Assembly (NCBI GenBank): GCA_030068075.1
Contig: CM057844.1
Coordinates: forward strand, 5,642,001 to 5,706,000
Source: Paguma larvata
Taxonomy: Eukaryota; Chordata; Mammalia; Carnivora; Viverridae
Reading direction: 5' to 3'
DNA length: 64,000 nucleotides
Notes under the pieces: generated by a model
What the model saw: only the letters and a program-made list of their open reading frames with translations
Databases searched by the model: none
What the model was told of the DNA's origin: nothing
Part shown: one piece after another, positions 12,779 through 24,065 of the stretch
How positions within the stretch are numbered: position 1 is the stretch's first letter
Layout: each line of letters starts with the position of its first letter
Position numbers and translations under genes: made by a program

Positions 12779-13587
12779 GTCTCATGTTAAATGTTCTTGT
12801 CACAATAAAATAAAATAGTCCTAGATTAAAATGTCATGACAACCACCTCTGAAGCACAAAAAGTGGGACACCATCCCTACAGACATTAAACAAGCCCCTA
12901 GGGCATAATTGCCTAGAATTTCATGTATTAATATGTTTCTTTTCCCTTCATTTTGATCCTGTATATGTTGATGTCTTTCCAAACTTTCCGCTTCACCCTT
13001 AGGATAGCTACCTTTCCCTTTAAACAGGGATGTGCTAGAAAATGCTTAACAACTGGCTTTCTTGGGAATAAAAGCCCTAAGTTTTAGCTGTTGCTTATTT
13101 TACGGGATAAATACTCTCATCATGGCTAATTTCAGGCTACCAATGGGACATCAACAAACTTGCAAAATTCATGAAAATCTAATGATCAGCTCTACTGAGT
13201 GAGGGGAGGGGAGAGTCTAGTTCGTGACTGCATTTAATCCACCCATTTGAAACCCCAACGTCTCTGAAGAGGTTGCTTTTCTTTGGTTCTTTTTACACTG
13301 AGGCAATACAAGATAGCAAAGTACAAAACTAGATCTCTAGACTGAAAGCAATGCTTTATCTATGAAACCACATTATTTGTTCCTAGTAAGACCTGAAATA
13401 TGTCTGGCTATCATGTCAACAAATTGAGTGATCCCACCAGGAAAACCTGAAGGAAGCCATGTGTTCAGTCTATTATTTTAGACTCAATAGGTTCTATTTC
13501 TTTACAGGCTGAAGAGAAGGAGAAGAAAAGATCTTCCTTTTGCCCATCAGACATTGGGGATCCCACCTGCCTTATTCAGAGTAGTAT
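12779..13587. other. Unannotated
   Basis: I see no gene or recognised repeat in this stretch. Confidence 0.35.
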
Positions 13588-13655
13588 CTCCAATACTGGA
13601 CACAGTGCCTGGCACATCTGTTCTCAATAAGTATCTCTTGGATAAGTAAGTGCAT
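13588..13655 (+). repeat. L2/MIR-like 3' end fragment
   Basis: The words ACAGTGCCTGGCACATCTG and CTCAATAAGTATC match the conserved 3' end of old L2/MIR elements, whose consensus contains GTGCCTGGCACATAGTAGG and CTCAATAAATG. It is heavily diverged. Confidence 0.4.
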
Positions 13656-13743
13656 GAGACTTTACAGGGAAGGCATCAAGCCTGAAAGGAAGGGTTTTTA
13701 AGGAATGGCTTCATCAAAAGCATAAGATAATAGGAAGAACTAT

Positions 13744-13812
13744 AACTTCAAGAATGGTAAGATATAAACTTTGAGAATGGCAAGAACTATAACTTCGAGA
13801 GTGAGAAGATAG
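13744..13812 (+). repeat. Three-unit minisatellite, about 23 bp per unit
   Basis: Three adjacent units begin AACTTCAAGAATGG (13744), AACTTTGAGAATGG (13767) and AACTTCGAGAGTGA (13791), with lengths of 23, 24 and 22 bp. The bases just before unit 1 (AAGAACTAT) repeat the end of unit 2. Confidence 0.75.
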
Positions 13813-15248
13813 CATGCTGTCAATCCATATAACATGCTGGAAAAAAACATTTTTTATGCCACTTTGGAACACAAGGACATTTCATCCACATGTTCTTTCT
13901 GTTGTTGGATTTCTCCTATAGGGTCTATGATCTAGAGACTCGCTATCCTCTTTATCATATACAGACTCACTTTGTTCTCTGCAATTCCCTAGCCAATCAC
14001 ATTTCTCGGCTCTTTCATTTTTGCACAAATCAGAATTCTAGGGGTCTTCAGGTGTGTGTCCACACCATTGCATCTTCACTGGAGACTGGAGACCACAAAA
14101 CAAACAAAGAAATCCACCAGACAGATGCAAAACTCTCAATGAAACATAACTGGCTGAGCAAATGGACTTCTCTGTGTGTTTGTGCATGTACCTGCATCAT
14201 GTATTATGGGGATTAGAGCCTTAAAATTCCCTATCCTTGTTTTTAAGTGCTTTGGGAAAAGTTGAGCCTCCTCTAGAGAATATTCTCCTTCTAAGCCCAC
14301 AGATTCCATGTGGGATGATAAGCAGAAGCACGGCATCCAATATCAAAATAACAAAATATATACATTGTGAATGCCCCATTACCATCTATGAATACCATCT
14401 TACATCCAGAATCCAGAAATTATCAAGGATAAGGCATGAAGAAACAGCTCCTCTCCAAAATAATTAATATTTTATGTGTCTACGAAAGAGTTATGGAAAC
14501 TCATATAAGCTCTCATAGTAAGGCTCTCAATGATATCTGTTGCCATCACCAATGAGGTGGTTTCGTGTCAGAAATTGTGCCTTGGCATTCAGGGATGTTT
14601 TAGTCCCTCTTGGCTGACCAACAGCATTCATGTTTGCCAGAAGAGACAAGTACATATGATTGGGGCATTTCACAAATCCAATCTCATGTTACTACCGAAC
14701 TACCAAGTAGTTTCCGCTAGGCTCTGCAGGCTCCCTTTGAAGCACAGGGTTTCCCTCGCTATGGTCTACCCAAATCCTATCTTCTTGTGCAGATGTCTGA
14801 CTCATGCTTATGGCAGACATGGTTAGTATGGGGGCCAAGGAGGAGGAGAAGCAGCTGTATCACCCCTTTCCCACCAGGATTATTTGAGGTTGAGCACAAA
14901 CTCACATCTGAGGGAGACTGCTTCGGGTCATAATGATGACGGTCTTGGAGTCAGACTTCTAGGAAAAAAAGATCAAAGGATGCAATGCAAGGTCAAATAA
15001 GCCCATGGATGATGGCCTTAATGGATAGTAGAGGCACTGAGCCATAGACCTTGTCTGGGCTCTCATGCCTCCCAAGGGGATGCTAGGTAGGCATGAATAT
15101 TTTCAGGGTCTGAAAAGAAGACAAATGGATGCTCATATTCTTTATGTCTGAATTTTTTTTTAATTATAAATCAAGACTACAAACTGTGTTCTATTTTCCT
15201 GCCAAAGATTTAGAAGGTCAGGTTTCCATATAAAATTTTCAGACTCTT
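13813..15248. other. Unannotated
   Basis: I see no recognisable gene or repeat. Open frames such as 13890-14216 (108 codons) and 14530-14826 (98 codons) have no domain I know and no exon-like signals. Confidence 0.35.
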
Positions 15249-15449
15249 GGGGCACCTGGGCGGCTCAGTGGCTCAGGTCATGATCTCACAGTCTGTGGGC
15301 TTGAGCCCCAAGTCAGGCTCTGTGCTGACAGCCCAGAGCCTGGAGCCTGCTTTAGATTCTGTATCTCCCTCTCACTCTGCCCCTCCCCTGCTTATGCTCT
15401 GTCTCTCTCTCTCACTCTCTCAAAAATAAACATTAAAAAATTTTTTTAA
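15249..15449 (+). mobile_element. CAN-SINE, copy 3
   Basis: It has the head GGGGCACCTGGGCGGCTCAG, a short internal deletion after the A box, a diverged B-box region GGGCTTGAGCCCC, a CT-rich tract and a CAAAAATAAACATTAAAA tail. An imperfect flanking duplication is visible: TTTTCAGACTCTT before it and TTTCCAGATTCTT after it. Confidence 0.92.
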
Positions 15450-16789
15450 TTTCCAGATTCTTCAGTGTTCTGTGCTGAACGGGGCACATGGGACAATCCA
15501 CACCTACCCCATGGCTTGTCGCCCTTCTCTTCTCTCTGACAGTTCTTTGGACACCCCCACCTTCCTGTCCAACCGTCATCTTGAATTCTCTCCACAAAAC
15601 TTCCAGCCTGTGCAGGCTATGCCACCAGGCTTGGGGCATACGGGCAGGGATTCCAGAGTGCTGTGCATCTGGAACAAGAAGAGAAGGGAAATGCAGTGTC
15701 CAGGCTAGCATAACGCTTGCCTCCATGTACCTCGCCTTCCATGGGGAGTGATGAGGCTGAATGGGATGAAGTGCATACCCCAGGGCAGGGGCCTCTCTTG
15801 CCCAGGTCTTAGGGCAGGTTGGGTCATCTTAGGGCCCATGAGAGAATAGACAAAGGTTTCACTACTGGTTTGGTTTTCTCCCATCCTCACCTGGACTTGG
15901 TTTGCAGAGTGTAAGGTTCAGTCCCAAGTGGCCCTAGTTACACCCTGGTGGTATTGGGGAAGAGAAATATGCTTGGATTCAACAGCCCTAAAGCATCCTA
16001 ATTCCTCTCTAGCTCTTAATTCCAGTTTAAGAGGTCATGCTCTCTTCTTAGAAGCTTTCTGGCTATTATACTCCTTCCTCCACCTTCTCTCCTCCTTTGG
16101 CTCTTCTAAAATGCTATAGCCCCTCACTCTGGGTCTGCCATCTTGGACTCCTCTTCCAATCCTGCCTCAATCCTAAACCAGCTGCTTTTCCCCTCCTAGC
16201 ATCATCATCTTGGAGATTAAAACACACTGAGTAACCACTGAAAAACACTTTAGCCCTGTGTCGGAGATCAAGCCCCCAAATGCATACCTGTTTTGGGACT
16301 GGGGATATATTATGACCTTCTCCAGTCAGCTTCCACTGACCTCAAGTTACTGCAGATAATAGGAAACTGGATACCATGCCTTAGAATCACCCCAAAACTG
16401 ATTATCTTGGCAAAAACAAGGTCTCCAGCAAAAAAAAAAAAAAAGAAAAAAAAAAAGACTAGAGGTTAATGCTTTTATCTCTCTGAAGACATTACCCTCT
16501 TGCTTATTACTCTAGAAGACTAAAAAGTGTTTTTTGTGAAAACCAGGAAAGATAGTTTATGTCTGCTTCATTGCTGGGCCAAACCATCCTTCTCATAGTC
16601 TTCATTGGCCTAACCCAAATGGTAGGTTTCAGATGTAACAGAGCTAATGCCCCATGACCATGAGGATAGTGACCCAGTTGGCATATGGCACTTTGATTTT
16701 CAAAGGGCTTTTACCCGTATCTCCCCATTTTATCTGCCTGTTAGGGCATCTTATGTTACATGGCACTTCATTTTTCTTTAATTTTTTTG
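15450..16789. other. Unannotated
   Basis: Nothing is recognised apart from an interrupted A tract near 16431-16457. Overlapping open frames on both strands at 15433-15751 are mutual shadows and show no family match. Confidence 0.35.
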
Positions 16790-16791
16790 AA

Positions 16792-16820
16792 GTATGTATG
16801 TATGTATGTATGTATGTATT
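16792..16820. repeat. (GTAT)n microsatellite at a SINE tail
   Basis: About seven tandem GTAT units lie at the 3' (T-rich) edge of the antisense SINE pair that follows. They probably grew from the A-rich tail. Confidence 0.75.
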
Positions 16821-17036
16821 TTTTTAAATTTTTTTAATGTTTCTTTATTTTTGAGAGAGAGAGACAGAGCATGAGCAGGGGGAGGGTCAGAGAGAGAGGG
16901 AGACACAGAATTGGAAGCAGGCTCCAGGCCCTGAGCTGTCAGCACAGAGCCCGACTTGAGGCTCGAACTCACAAACCGTGAGATCATGACCCGAGCTGAA
17001 GTTGGACATTAACCGACTGAGCCACCCAGGTGCCCC
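16821..17036 (-). mobile_element. CAN-SINE, copy 4 (antisense)
   Basis: Read on the minus strand it has a complete head (GGGGCACCTGGGTGGCTCAG), an intact B-box region and a CT tract. The plus strand ends GAGCCACCCAGGTGCCCC. It sits directly against copy 5 with a GTAT word on both sides, so it inserted into the tail of copy 5. Confidence 0.9.
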
Positions 17037-17214
17037 GTATATACTTTGAGAGACAGAGAAAGAGCAGGTGAGGGGAACAGAGAGGAATCCCAAGCAGGCT
17101 CTGCATTGTCAGTACAGAGCCCGATATAGGGCTTAAACTCACATACCATGAGACCATGACCTGAGTGGAAAATAAGAGCCAGATGTTTAACTGACTGAGC
17201 CACCCAGGCACTCC
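17037..17214 (-). mobile_element. CAN-SINE, copy 5 (antisense, older)
   Basis: The body is diverged and internally shortened (the plus strand ends GAGCCACCCAGGCACTCC). It is separated from its own tail by copy 4, which makes it the older of the two. Confidence 0.85.
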
Positions 17215-17275
17215 AAATGGCACTTCTATGTACAAATGTGAGGTTCCCCTACAGCTGGAAGCTTCTATTTTTTTT

Positions 17276-17475
17276 TAATGTTTATTTATTTTTGAGAGAG
17301 AAAGGTAGAGAGCAAGAAGAGGAGGGGTAGAGAGAAAGGGAGACAGAATCCCAAGCAGGCTCCATGCTGCCAGCACAGAACCTGATGTGGGGCTTGAACT
17401 CACAAACCTGCGAGATCATGACCTGAGCCAAAACCAAGAGAAGGACACTTAACTGACTAAGCCACCTAGGCACCC
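17276..17475 (-). mobile_element. CAN-SINE, copy 6 (antisense)
   Basis: This is a complete antisense SINE from TTTATTTATTTTTGAGAGAG to AAGCCACCTAGGCACCC. It is flanked by a direct repeat, GCTTCTATTTTTTTT, at about 17261-17275 and again from 17477, which marks it as a separate insertion. Confidence 0.9.
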
Positions 17476-17486
17476 TGCTTCTATTT

Positions 17487-17662
17487 TTTTTAATTAATTT
17501 ATTTATTTTGAGAGAGAGAGGGAAAGAGAGCACATGCATGAGTGGGTGAGGAGCAGAGAGAGAGGGAGAGAGAGGATCCTAAGTCAACTCCTCACGACAG
17601 AACCCCATGTGGGGCTCAAATCCACAGATCGTGAGATCATGACCTGGGCAAAAACCAAGGCT
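17487..17662 (-). mobile_element. CAN-SINE, copy 7 (antisense, head missing)
   Basis: It starts with TTAATTTATTTATTTTGAGAGAG and runs through CAGATCGTGAGATCATGACC. The tRNA-like head is missing. Copy 6 lies at its T-rich edge. Confidence 0.8.
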
Positions 17663-18986
17663 TTCTCCAGGAACCAAAGGCTTTGTTTTCTCATTTAGGG
17701 CTTGAGTGTTTCCTTTTCTTTCCTGCTCCCTGATTCTGACTAATTTCTACCCACTTTATTAGTTCATGGATGCACAAAGAGAGTAGATAGAAGTCAAATC
17801 ATTTAGTTGGCAGACTTGTGTATGATTTCTGGATTGCAGTTATGTATTTTGTATGGTTCCAATTTAGAAACAAAGCAAAGCAAAACAAAACCCGGTCTCT
17901 GCAGAGTCCTCTTTCTGCTTTCCTACCTGTTTTTCTGAACTCAGAAATACCTGTCTACAAAAAAGTACAAAAAGAAGCACTAATTCTTCGTTTCTTTCTC
18001 TGAAATGCAGCTCTGAATGTTGAATGCTGACTTTCCACTTAACATTCCGTTCCTCTGAAGTCCCCGCTCCCCTCTGCTAATGAGGGCACCAGGCTTGAAA
18101 CCTCGCTTGACTTGGCACATCAATCACTGTGCAGTTTTGCAGCCTTCTGGCCGAAAGGGCTGTCATCTCCCTTCCCATTCTCCACAACCACTCAGACCTT
18201 GGGCCGCGGCAGCCTTAATGGTTTCAGCAGCTCCCTAATGTCTGCGCACCCCCGCTGTCTGCGTCTGCTCCATTCCCTGCGGCAGGAACATGCCACACCA
18301 AAGGAACCGTCCTTTCCCAGCTCCCTGCTTCCCTGCTCACAACACAGTTTTTAGAATTGAATATCCATATTCCCTGGTTAGTTATTCAGGGTCCCTTTTT
18401 AATCTGTTTCCAACCCAATTTTCTAATCTCAGCAGTGACATGTGTGTAGGTTGGCACCCCTCCCCCCTCCTCCAGAGCACAGATCTCAGAGATTCCACCT
18501 GAGTGGAGACAGAGGACATTTCTGACTAGCATCGGCCTACCCTGGGTGAGTATTTTTCCAGGCATACTGTCACTCCCCGCCATACCGCCCAACCTATACC
18601 AGAGAGTTGAAAGTGGCCTAAATTGGCAATCCCAGACAGGTGAGACTCTGAAGCCACAGCAAGCATGGTGCACCAATACTTACCAGCGACAATGACTTGC
18701 CTCACTTTGACCCCGCTCACTTATCTGTCAGGTGGGAGAACTCCGAGGTGCCCACTCTTTCCCAGAGCTATCTCATTAGATTGGGCTTCAGGAGCCCCAG
18801 TGGGGCTGGCCTAGTAACAAACCAGTTAGTGGCTGCCTTTTTTTCTCACTTCCAAACTTGCCAACAGCATCCCTCCTTTCCTCCCAAAAATCTATTTGCA
18901 CTTGAATCCTTATCTCAGGGTCTGGGTACCCACAATTGGTATGAACACCAGGACAATCATGGACAATCATGGATGGATGCAAACAT
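17663..18986. other. Unannotated
   Basis: I see no repeat that I can name. Part of 18110-18300 is moderately GC-rich with a few CpGs (GGGCCGCGGCAGCC, TCTGCGCACCCCCGCTGTCTGCGTC) and could be conserved noncoding DNA. Open frames are short and without domains. Confidence 0.35.
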
Positions 18987-19040
18987 GAACACACACACAC
19001 ACACACAACACATACACACTTCGCACACAAAATATACACA
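18987..19040. repeat. (CA)n-rich tract
   Basis: This is an imperfect CA microsatellite (ACACACACACACACACAACACAT and related words). Just upstream, GGACAATCAT is tandemly duplicated at 18951-18970. Confidence 0.8.
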
Positions 19041-19360
19041 TGCACACACATGCTAAATAACACACTTTAAATACTGCTTTCCCTCCCCCCCCTCCTGTCC
19101 CTACTTTTCTACTGGCATTCCCTGAGATCACCTCCCAGTAAATAGTCTGTCCTGGAATTCCTGTTTCTGAGTCTGGTTCACTGCTTCTCTAAAGAATCCT
19201 CCTCAACTGAACTTACAATTAATGGGAACATTTTTGTCAATATAAAATCTGGGAAAAAGATTCATAAACATATTTTGAATAAATGTTGTGTGTCCCTGTA
19301 AACAACCACTATCGTTTTTTAGCATAACTAACTTTATCCAGTTAAGAGTAATGAAAAAAA
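19041..19360. other. Unannotated
   Basis: I see nothing recognisable. The 3' end is the A-rich target of the next SINE. Confidence 0.35.
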
Positions 19361-19545
19361 GGGGTGCCTGGGTGACTCAGTTGTTTAAGTGACTGACTTT
19401 TCGGCTCAGGTCATAAGATTGAGCCAGCACAGAGCTCCGTGCTGATAGCATGGATGCCGCTTAGGATTCTCTCTCTCTGCCCCTCCCCTGCTCATATTCT
19501 CTCTCTCTCTCTCTCTCTCTCAAAATAAATAAATAAAACTTTAAA
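19361..19545 (+). mobile_element. CAN-SINE, copy 8
   Basis: The head is GGGGTGCCTGGGTGACTCAG. The middle is diverged, followed by a TC run and a CAAAATAAATAAATAAAAC tail. The flanking duplication AAGAGTAATGAAAAAAA (before) is repeated with one change after it. Confidence 0.9.
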
Positions 19546-20119
19546 AAGAGTAATAAAAAAATGAAAGACTTATTTTTAAATTGTTGTAAATTTCCAACAA
19601 CTGAAAGACTTGTCACAGGGGATGTGATTTTTATTAATACAAAATCTTTCTTTCTTTTTCCAAAACAAATTCAAAGATTAAGAAGTGTCACCAAATGATT
19701 TAACCTCTCAAGACACCCACACACATTGGTCTGGCTCTGCTACCACCTGACCACAATTTAAGCTTTTAAGAAACTCCTATTTTTCTCATCCTAATCCCTT
19801 GTGTGTTTCCCCATGGTCACCAGCAATTAACCCTACGACATAAATGGGCCCTTAGATCAGTGAGGAGCTCTTACATTATAAGTAATAGAAAATCCAATTC
19901 AAATTGATTTAAAAATAAACAGTAATGTCTCCTTACAGATTGCTCATTAACTGCATAAGAAATGATAGTAACTGTACAGTGGAGAAACTACATAAGACCT
20001 CAACCAGAACTTGATCAAAGTTAAGACCCCCAGTGAGGGCAGACAGATGTTACATTTGTCCTGACCTGATGCCCCTGAATACAACCTCAGTTATAGTGTA
20101 TAGCAGAAAATGTGGAACT

Positions 20120-20335
20120 GGAATCCAGTTATAAGGAAACATCACATGCACCCCTAACTGAGGGACACTAGATAAAAACCCAGATTCTGCACAAATATCA
20201 ATGTCATGCAAGACAAAGAAAGGCTGAAAAGTCATTCCAGGTTAAAAAGACCTGAACCTCTAAAAAGCATAAGATCTTTGATTGGAGAAAGAAATATGCT
20301 ATAGATGACATTATTGGAAACATTCAAAACTTATT
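20120..20335 (+). repeat. Old interspersed repeat, copy A (family not named)
   Basis: The word order (CTGAGGGACACTAGATAAA, AAGACAAAGAAAGGCTGA, GGAGAAAGAAATATGC) parallels the segment at 21580-21968 (ATCAGACATGCCAGACTGAA, AAGACAAAAAAAAGGCTGAG). I recall this as a common, old mammalian L1- or LTR-derived repeat but cannot name it. Confidence 0.4.
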
Positions 20336-20342
20336 ATCTGTA

Positions 20343-20531
20343 GGGGCACCTGGGTGGCTCAGTTGGCTAAGCATCCAACTTTGGCTCTGGTCATGATCTT
20401 GCAATTTGTGAGTTGGAGCCCTGTGTTGGGCTCCATGCTAAATGTAGAGCCTGCTTGGGATTCTCTCTCTCCCTTTGTCTTTTCCCCTCCCCACTCACAC
20501 TTTCTCTCTCTCAAATAAACCTAAAAAAAAT
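20343..20531 (+). mobile_element. CAN-SINE, copy 9
   Basis: The head is GGGGCACCTGGGTGGCTCAG. The B-box region is diverged (GAGTTGGAGCCC), with a shortened CT tract and a CTCAAATAAACC tail. Confidence 0.92.
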
Positions 20532-20621
20532 TAGTTTCAATCAATGACTAAGCCTCAGTCGTGGATGATAGGACTGTGGGAATGAAAAGAACACCCCTGT
20601 TCTTAAAAATGGCATACGTAA

Positions 20622-20742
20622 GGGGCACTTGAATGGCTCGGTTGGTTAAGCTCTGACTTCAGCTCAGGTCATGATCTCAGAGTTCGTGAGTTCAAGTCCC
20701 ACATCAGGCTCTGTGCTGACAGCTTGAAGCCTGGAGCCTGCA
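20622..20742 (+). mobile_element. CAN-SINE, copy 10 (3' part missing)
   Basis: The tRNA-like head and the middle are present (GGGGCACTTGAATGGCTCGG, GAGTTCAAGTCCC, GGCTCTGTGCTGACAGC). The CT-rich region and tail are missing. Confidence 0.85.
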
Positions 20743-21499
20743 TCTGCCCTGCCAACACTATGCTTCCTTGGCCCAGTGAAAATCTTTTGAATGAATTCCT
20801 GAGTGAATCTGTGATAGAACTTAAAATGGCACTAGATACTAAAGAAGTCACTAAAATAAAATTTTATTCAATAAAATACATCTTAATTAGAATATATTAC
20901 TCTGTGAAAGAAATTTACTCTGTTATTCAGGCCACATGGAACCACTGAGAAACTCATAATTTAGCCAGTACGTGGAAAGTGCATATGTTCTAATTTCCTG
21001 TTTTTCTGTGAGAGGCCACTGTCCCAGCCTGGGTCAGGCAAAGCACAGTTTGTGGCCTGGCACTTCAGTAGCCCTGGCTCAGAGAAAAGACCATCTTTAT
21101 TTTGCACGGGTAAGTGGGGAAACCTCAGAAAAGCCACACTGCACAAATATTACATCACCAAACAGGGGAACAACCACACTCAGCAACCATCCTGGAGGCC
21201 CAGCTTGGTGTAGGTTCCTGTCGTATAACTTAGTTCAGCTCTTTGAGTACCAGGGTGCCTCACACCAGACATCCAGACACTTCAGGCTGCTGATGCTGCC
21301 CTTTCCTGGGGCCACAAAAATGCTTCGCAGCTTAGAAAGCAGGCTGGCTCACCAGCTGGCTGACATTTTCAAAGCAAACTCTGGAGCTATGGTCCAGGAA
21401 GGTCTAAATAAACCCCCCTGGATTCATCTTCATTTTTAGTCAAATCATAGCTCTCAAAAAATCTCCCACTGCAGAGAAACCTGGAGGACACCACCACCT
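20743..21499. other. Unannotated
   Basis: A 155-codon open frame (20972-21439) lies here but has no recognisable domain or family. The surrounding sequence looks like unique or very old repeat DNA. Confidence 0.3.
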
Positions 21500-21579
21500 T
21501 AACCAGCCAGCAGAGTTACCTGCCATGTGTGCCTCCTGATATCCGGCACTGGGGAGGACACATTACTTCTGTAGCATTT

Positions 21580-21968
21580 CCACCAAAAGTGCAAGACCTG
21601 AATCCATCTGTGAGGAACATCAGACATGCCAGACTGAAGGTCACTCTACAAAAACAACAGGCGTGAACTCTTCAAAAATGTCAAGGTCTTCAAAGACAAA
21701 AAAAAGGCTGAGGATCCATTTCAGACTGAAAGACTTGAAAAAGAAATGACAGCTAAATGCAACGCATGATCCTGGACTGGATGCTGAATCTAAAAATTAA
21801 AAAATAAAATTGCTACAAATGGCATTCTTGAGATGATTGGGGAAACTGGAATATGGACTGTAGAATAGATAAATGTATTACGTCAGTGTTAAGTGTCCTG
21901 AATTTGACAACTGTACTGTGGCGACATAAGAATATATCCTTGTTTTTAAGAAGTAAACACTTCAGTAC
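21580..21968 (+). repeat. Old interspersed repeat, copy B (family not named)
   Basis: This is a longer copy of the repeat at 20120-20335. It shares GAGGAACATCAGACA, AAATGTCAAGG, AAGGCTGAGGA, AAATGACAGCTAAATGCAA and GATCCTGGACTGGATGCTG with a repeat I remember from mammalian genomes. The SINE at 21970 ends it. Confidence 0.45.
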
Positions 21969-21969
21969 T

Positions 21970-22089
21970 GGGGTACCTGGGTGGCTCAGTTGGTTAAGCA
22001 CCAGATTCTTGATCTCAGCTCAGGTCTTGATCTCATGGTCATGAGTTCAAGCCCCGCATTGGGCTCCATGCTGGGTGTGAAGCCTGCTG
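21970..22089 (+). mobile_element. CAN-SINE, copy 11 (3' truncated)
   Basis: The head and middle are present (GGGGTACCTGGGTGGCTCAG, GAGTTCAAGCCCC, GGGCTCCATGCTGGG). It stops before the CT tract. Confidence 0.88.
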
Positions 22090-22166
22090 AAAACCAAACA
22101 AAACACGCTGAAGCACTAAGAAGTACTGAGACATGACGCATGCAACTTCTCAAACCATTTAGAAAA

Positions 22167-22168
<2 letters not shown>

Positions 22169-22204
<36 letters not shown>
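22169..22204. repeat. (GT)18 microsatellite
   Basis: An uninterrupted run of 18 GT units. Perfect dinucleotide runs of this length are usually length-polymorphic. Confidence 0.95.
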
Positions 22205-22206
<2 letters not shown>

Positions 22207-22309
22207 GGGAGAGAGAATGATAAAGCAAGTGTGATAATATGTTAACAATTTACTAATCTGGATAAATAAATGGCATACTTGTTTCTTTGAACTGACTGCA
22301 ACATTTTTT

Positions 22310-22503
22310 TTTAAACTTTATTTATTTTGAGAGAGACAGAGACAATGCGAGTGGGGAAGGGCAGAGAGACAGGGAGACAGAGAATGCCAAGCAGGCTCCA
22401 CACAGAGCCTGATGTGGGGCTCAAACCCATAAAACTGTGAGATCATGACCTGAGCCAAAACCAAGAGTCAGACACTTAACTGACTGAGCCACCCAGGCGC
22501 CCC
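22310..22503 (-). mobile_element. CAN-SINE, copy 12 (antisense)
   Basis: This is a complete antisense SINE ending GAGCCACCCAGGCGCCCC, with an exact 13-bp flanking duplication TGCAACATTTTTT (22297-22309 and 22504-22516). The intact GGCGCC and the exact duplication suggest a fairly recent insertion. Confidence 0.95.
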
Positions 22504-22516
22504 TGCAACATTTTTT

Positions 22517-23013
22517 AAGTATGAAATTGCTTCAAAATTTAAAAACAGATTCCACTGCCTCATTATACAAAATAAAATAAAACAAGACTCTCAGTGACAG
22601 TTTAATGTTTTTACACATTAAAGCTCCCCATGCAACATTGGGAAATGTGTAATTACACAGACAAGGCAAGAAAAAGCTTTATTCCATCACTTGTACAAAA
22701 TAAGTTTAGTATGGCAGCAAATTCGACATTAGTGTTTTTTAGAGGTTTGAAATTTGATATAAAATGTATTTATGGGTGTATGTCTTATTAATCTGTTATG
22801 CAGTATTTAAGATCTACAAAAAAGTTTAAAGATAGTATTGCACACTTCTGTACTCACAATCCCTTTGAATTCCTCACCCATCATAGCCTTTCTACCTCAG
22901 GAGTTACAAAAATTCTACACTCAGTGTTCATCAGCCCCCCATATTTCTCTATATGTTTGCTACATGTGTATGTATGTGTATTCTTTCATTGTATTTTTTA
23001 AAATGTAACTTTA
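22517..23013. other. Unannotated, AT-rich
   Basis: I see no gene or repeat that I can name. The stretch is AT-rich. Confidence 0.35.
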
Positions 23014-23237
23014 AAAAATAAATAAATTTATTTATTTGTTTATTTTTAGAGAGGGAGAGAAAGCATGTGCGAGCAGGAGAGAGGGGCAAAGGGAAAAAAG
23101 AGAGAGAATCTTAAGCAGGCTCCATGCTCAGCTCAGCTCAGTGCAGAGCCTGGGGCTCAATCTCACGACCCTGGGATCATTACCTGAGCTGAAACCAAGA
23201 GTTGGACACTCAACCAACTGAGCCACCCAGGTGGCCC
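23014..23237 (-). mobile_element. CAN-SINE, copy 13 (antisense)
   Basis: It runs from AATAAATTTATTTATTTG to GAGCCACCCAGGTGGCCCTG. A small CAGCT duplication (GCTCAGCTCAGCTCAG) lies in the middle. Confidence 0.9.
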
Positions 23238-23836
23238 TGAAAAAGAAATTTGAATGAAAGTTTGTGTAACCTGTGAGGCACCTCAAGGAATATGAGGGAT
23301 CCAGGGATTATAGTTTCAGCTGATCTTTCAGGCTCTTCGAAGATACTTAGTGACCACAATTCTACATTCTTGGCACGTAATTTGAACACCATGACCACAA
23401 TCCATAAAAGGTAGCAGCACACACTCAGTGATATTCTGGAACTAGAAAATACTGGTTCACAGTAATGACTGTATACATTTCTTCTCAACTCTGCCTTCAA
23501 TGACATTGCATTGGTAGATGGAAATTCACCATAGCTGGAACATTTACACCATGGAAATAGGTAGATTCCTAGGCATATAGAGGCATGCTTTGTTGTAAAC
23601 ACACCAAACCATTAAATGCACCTAGCTCCCATGTAAAAGGAACAAGTTAATTCAAGTTTTTCAGGTAGCCTTTCAGATTCTCAAAAGGAAAGTAGAACTA
23701 AAGCTTGTTAAGATTTCATAGACCATACAGACTTGTATAGAAAATGTCAAGGTGAATCTAGATGATAATTTAAGAAAAACTGCCCAAATATCCAGATAGA
23801 ATCATGTAAATATAATTCAAAAATTACACTTGCCCA
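23238..23836. other. Unannotated
   Basis: I see no recognisable gene or repeat. The antisense frame 23210-23602 begins inside the SINE and has no domain. Confidence 0.35.
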
Positions 23837-24050
23837 GGGGCACCTAGGTTGCTCAGTCAGTTAAGTGTCTGACTTCGGCCTAAGTCATGATCTTGACATT
23901 CCTGAGTTCAAGCCCTGCCATCAGGCTCTGTGCTGACAGAGTATTTCAGATTCTGTGTCTCCCTCTCTCTCTCTCTCTGCCCCTCCCCCACTCATGCTCT
24001 GTCTCTCTCTCTCTCTCTCAAAAATAAATAAACATTAAAAAAAATAAAAA
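23837..24050 (+). mobile_element. CAN-SINE, copy 14
   Basis: The head is GGGGCACCTAGGTTGCTCAG, with a full CT tract and a CAAAAATAAATAAACATTAAAA tail. The flanks ATTACACTTGCCCA and ATAACATTTGCCCA form an imperfect 14-bp target duplication. Confidence 0.93.
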
Positions 24051-24065
24051 AATAACATTTGCCCA

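Noticed and set aside
16792..17662. Regularly spaced repeats resembling a CRISPR array
   Set aside because: The repeats are about 200-bp SINEs in a mammalian genome, not short direct repeats with spacers.
20972..21439. 155-codon open frame as a possible gene
   Set aside because: It has no recognisable domain, no exon signals and lies between old repeats. This length can occur by chance in 64 kb.
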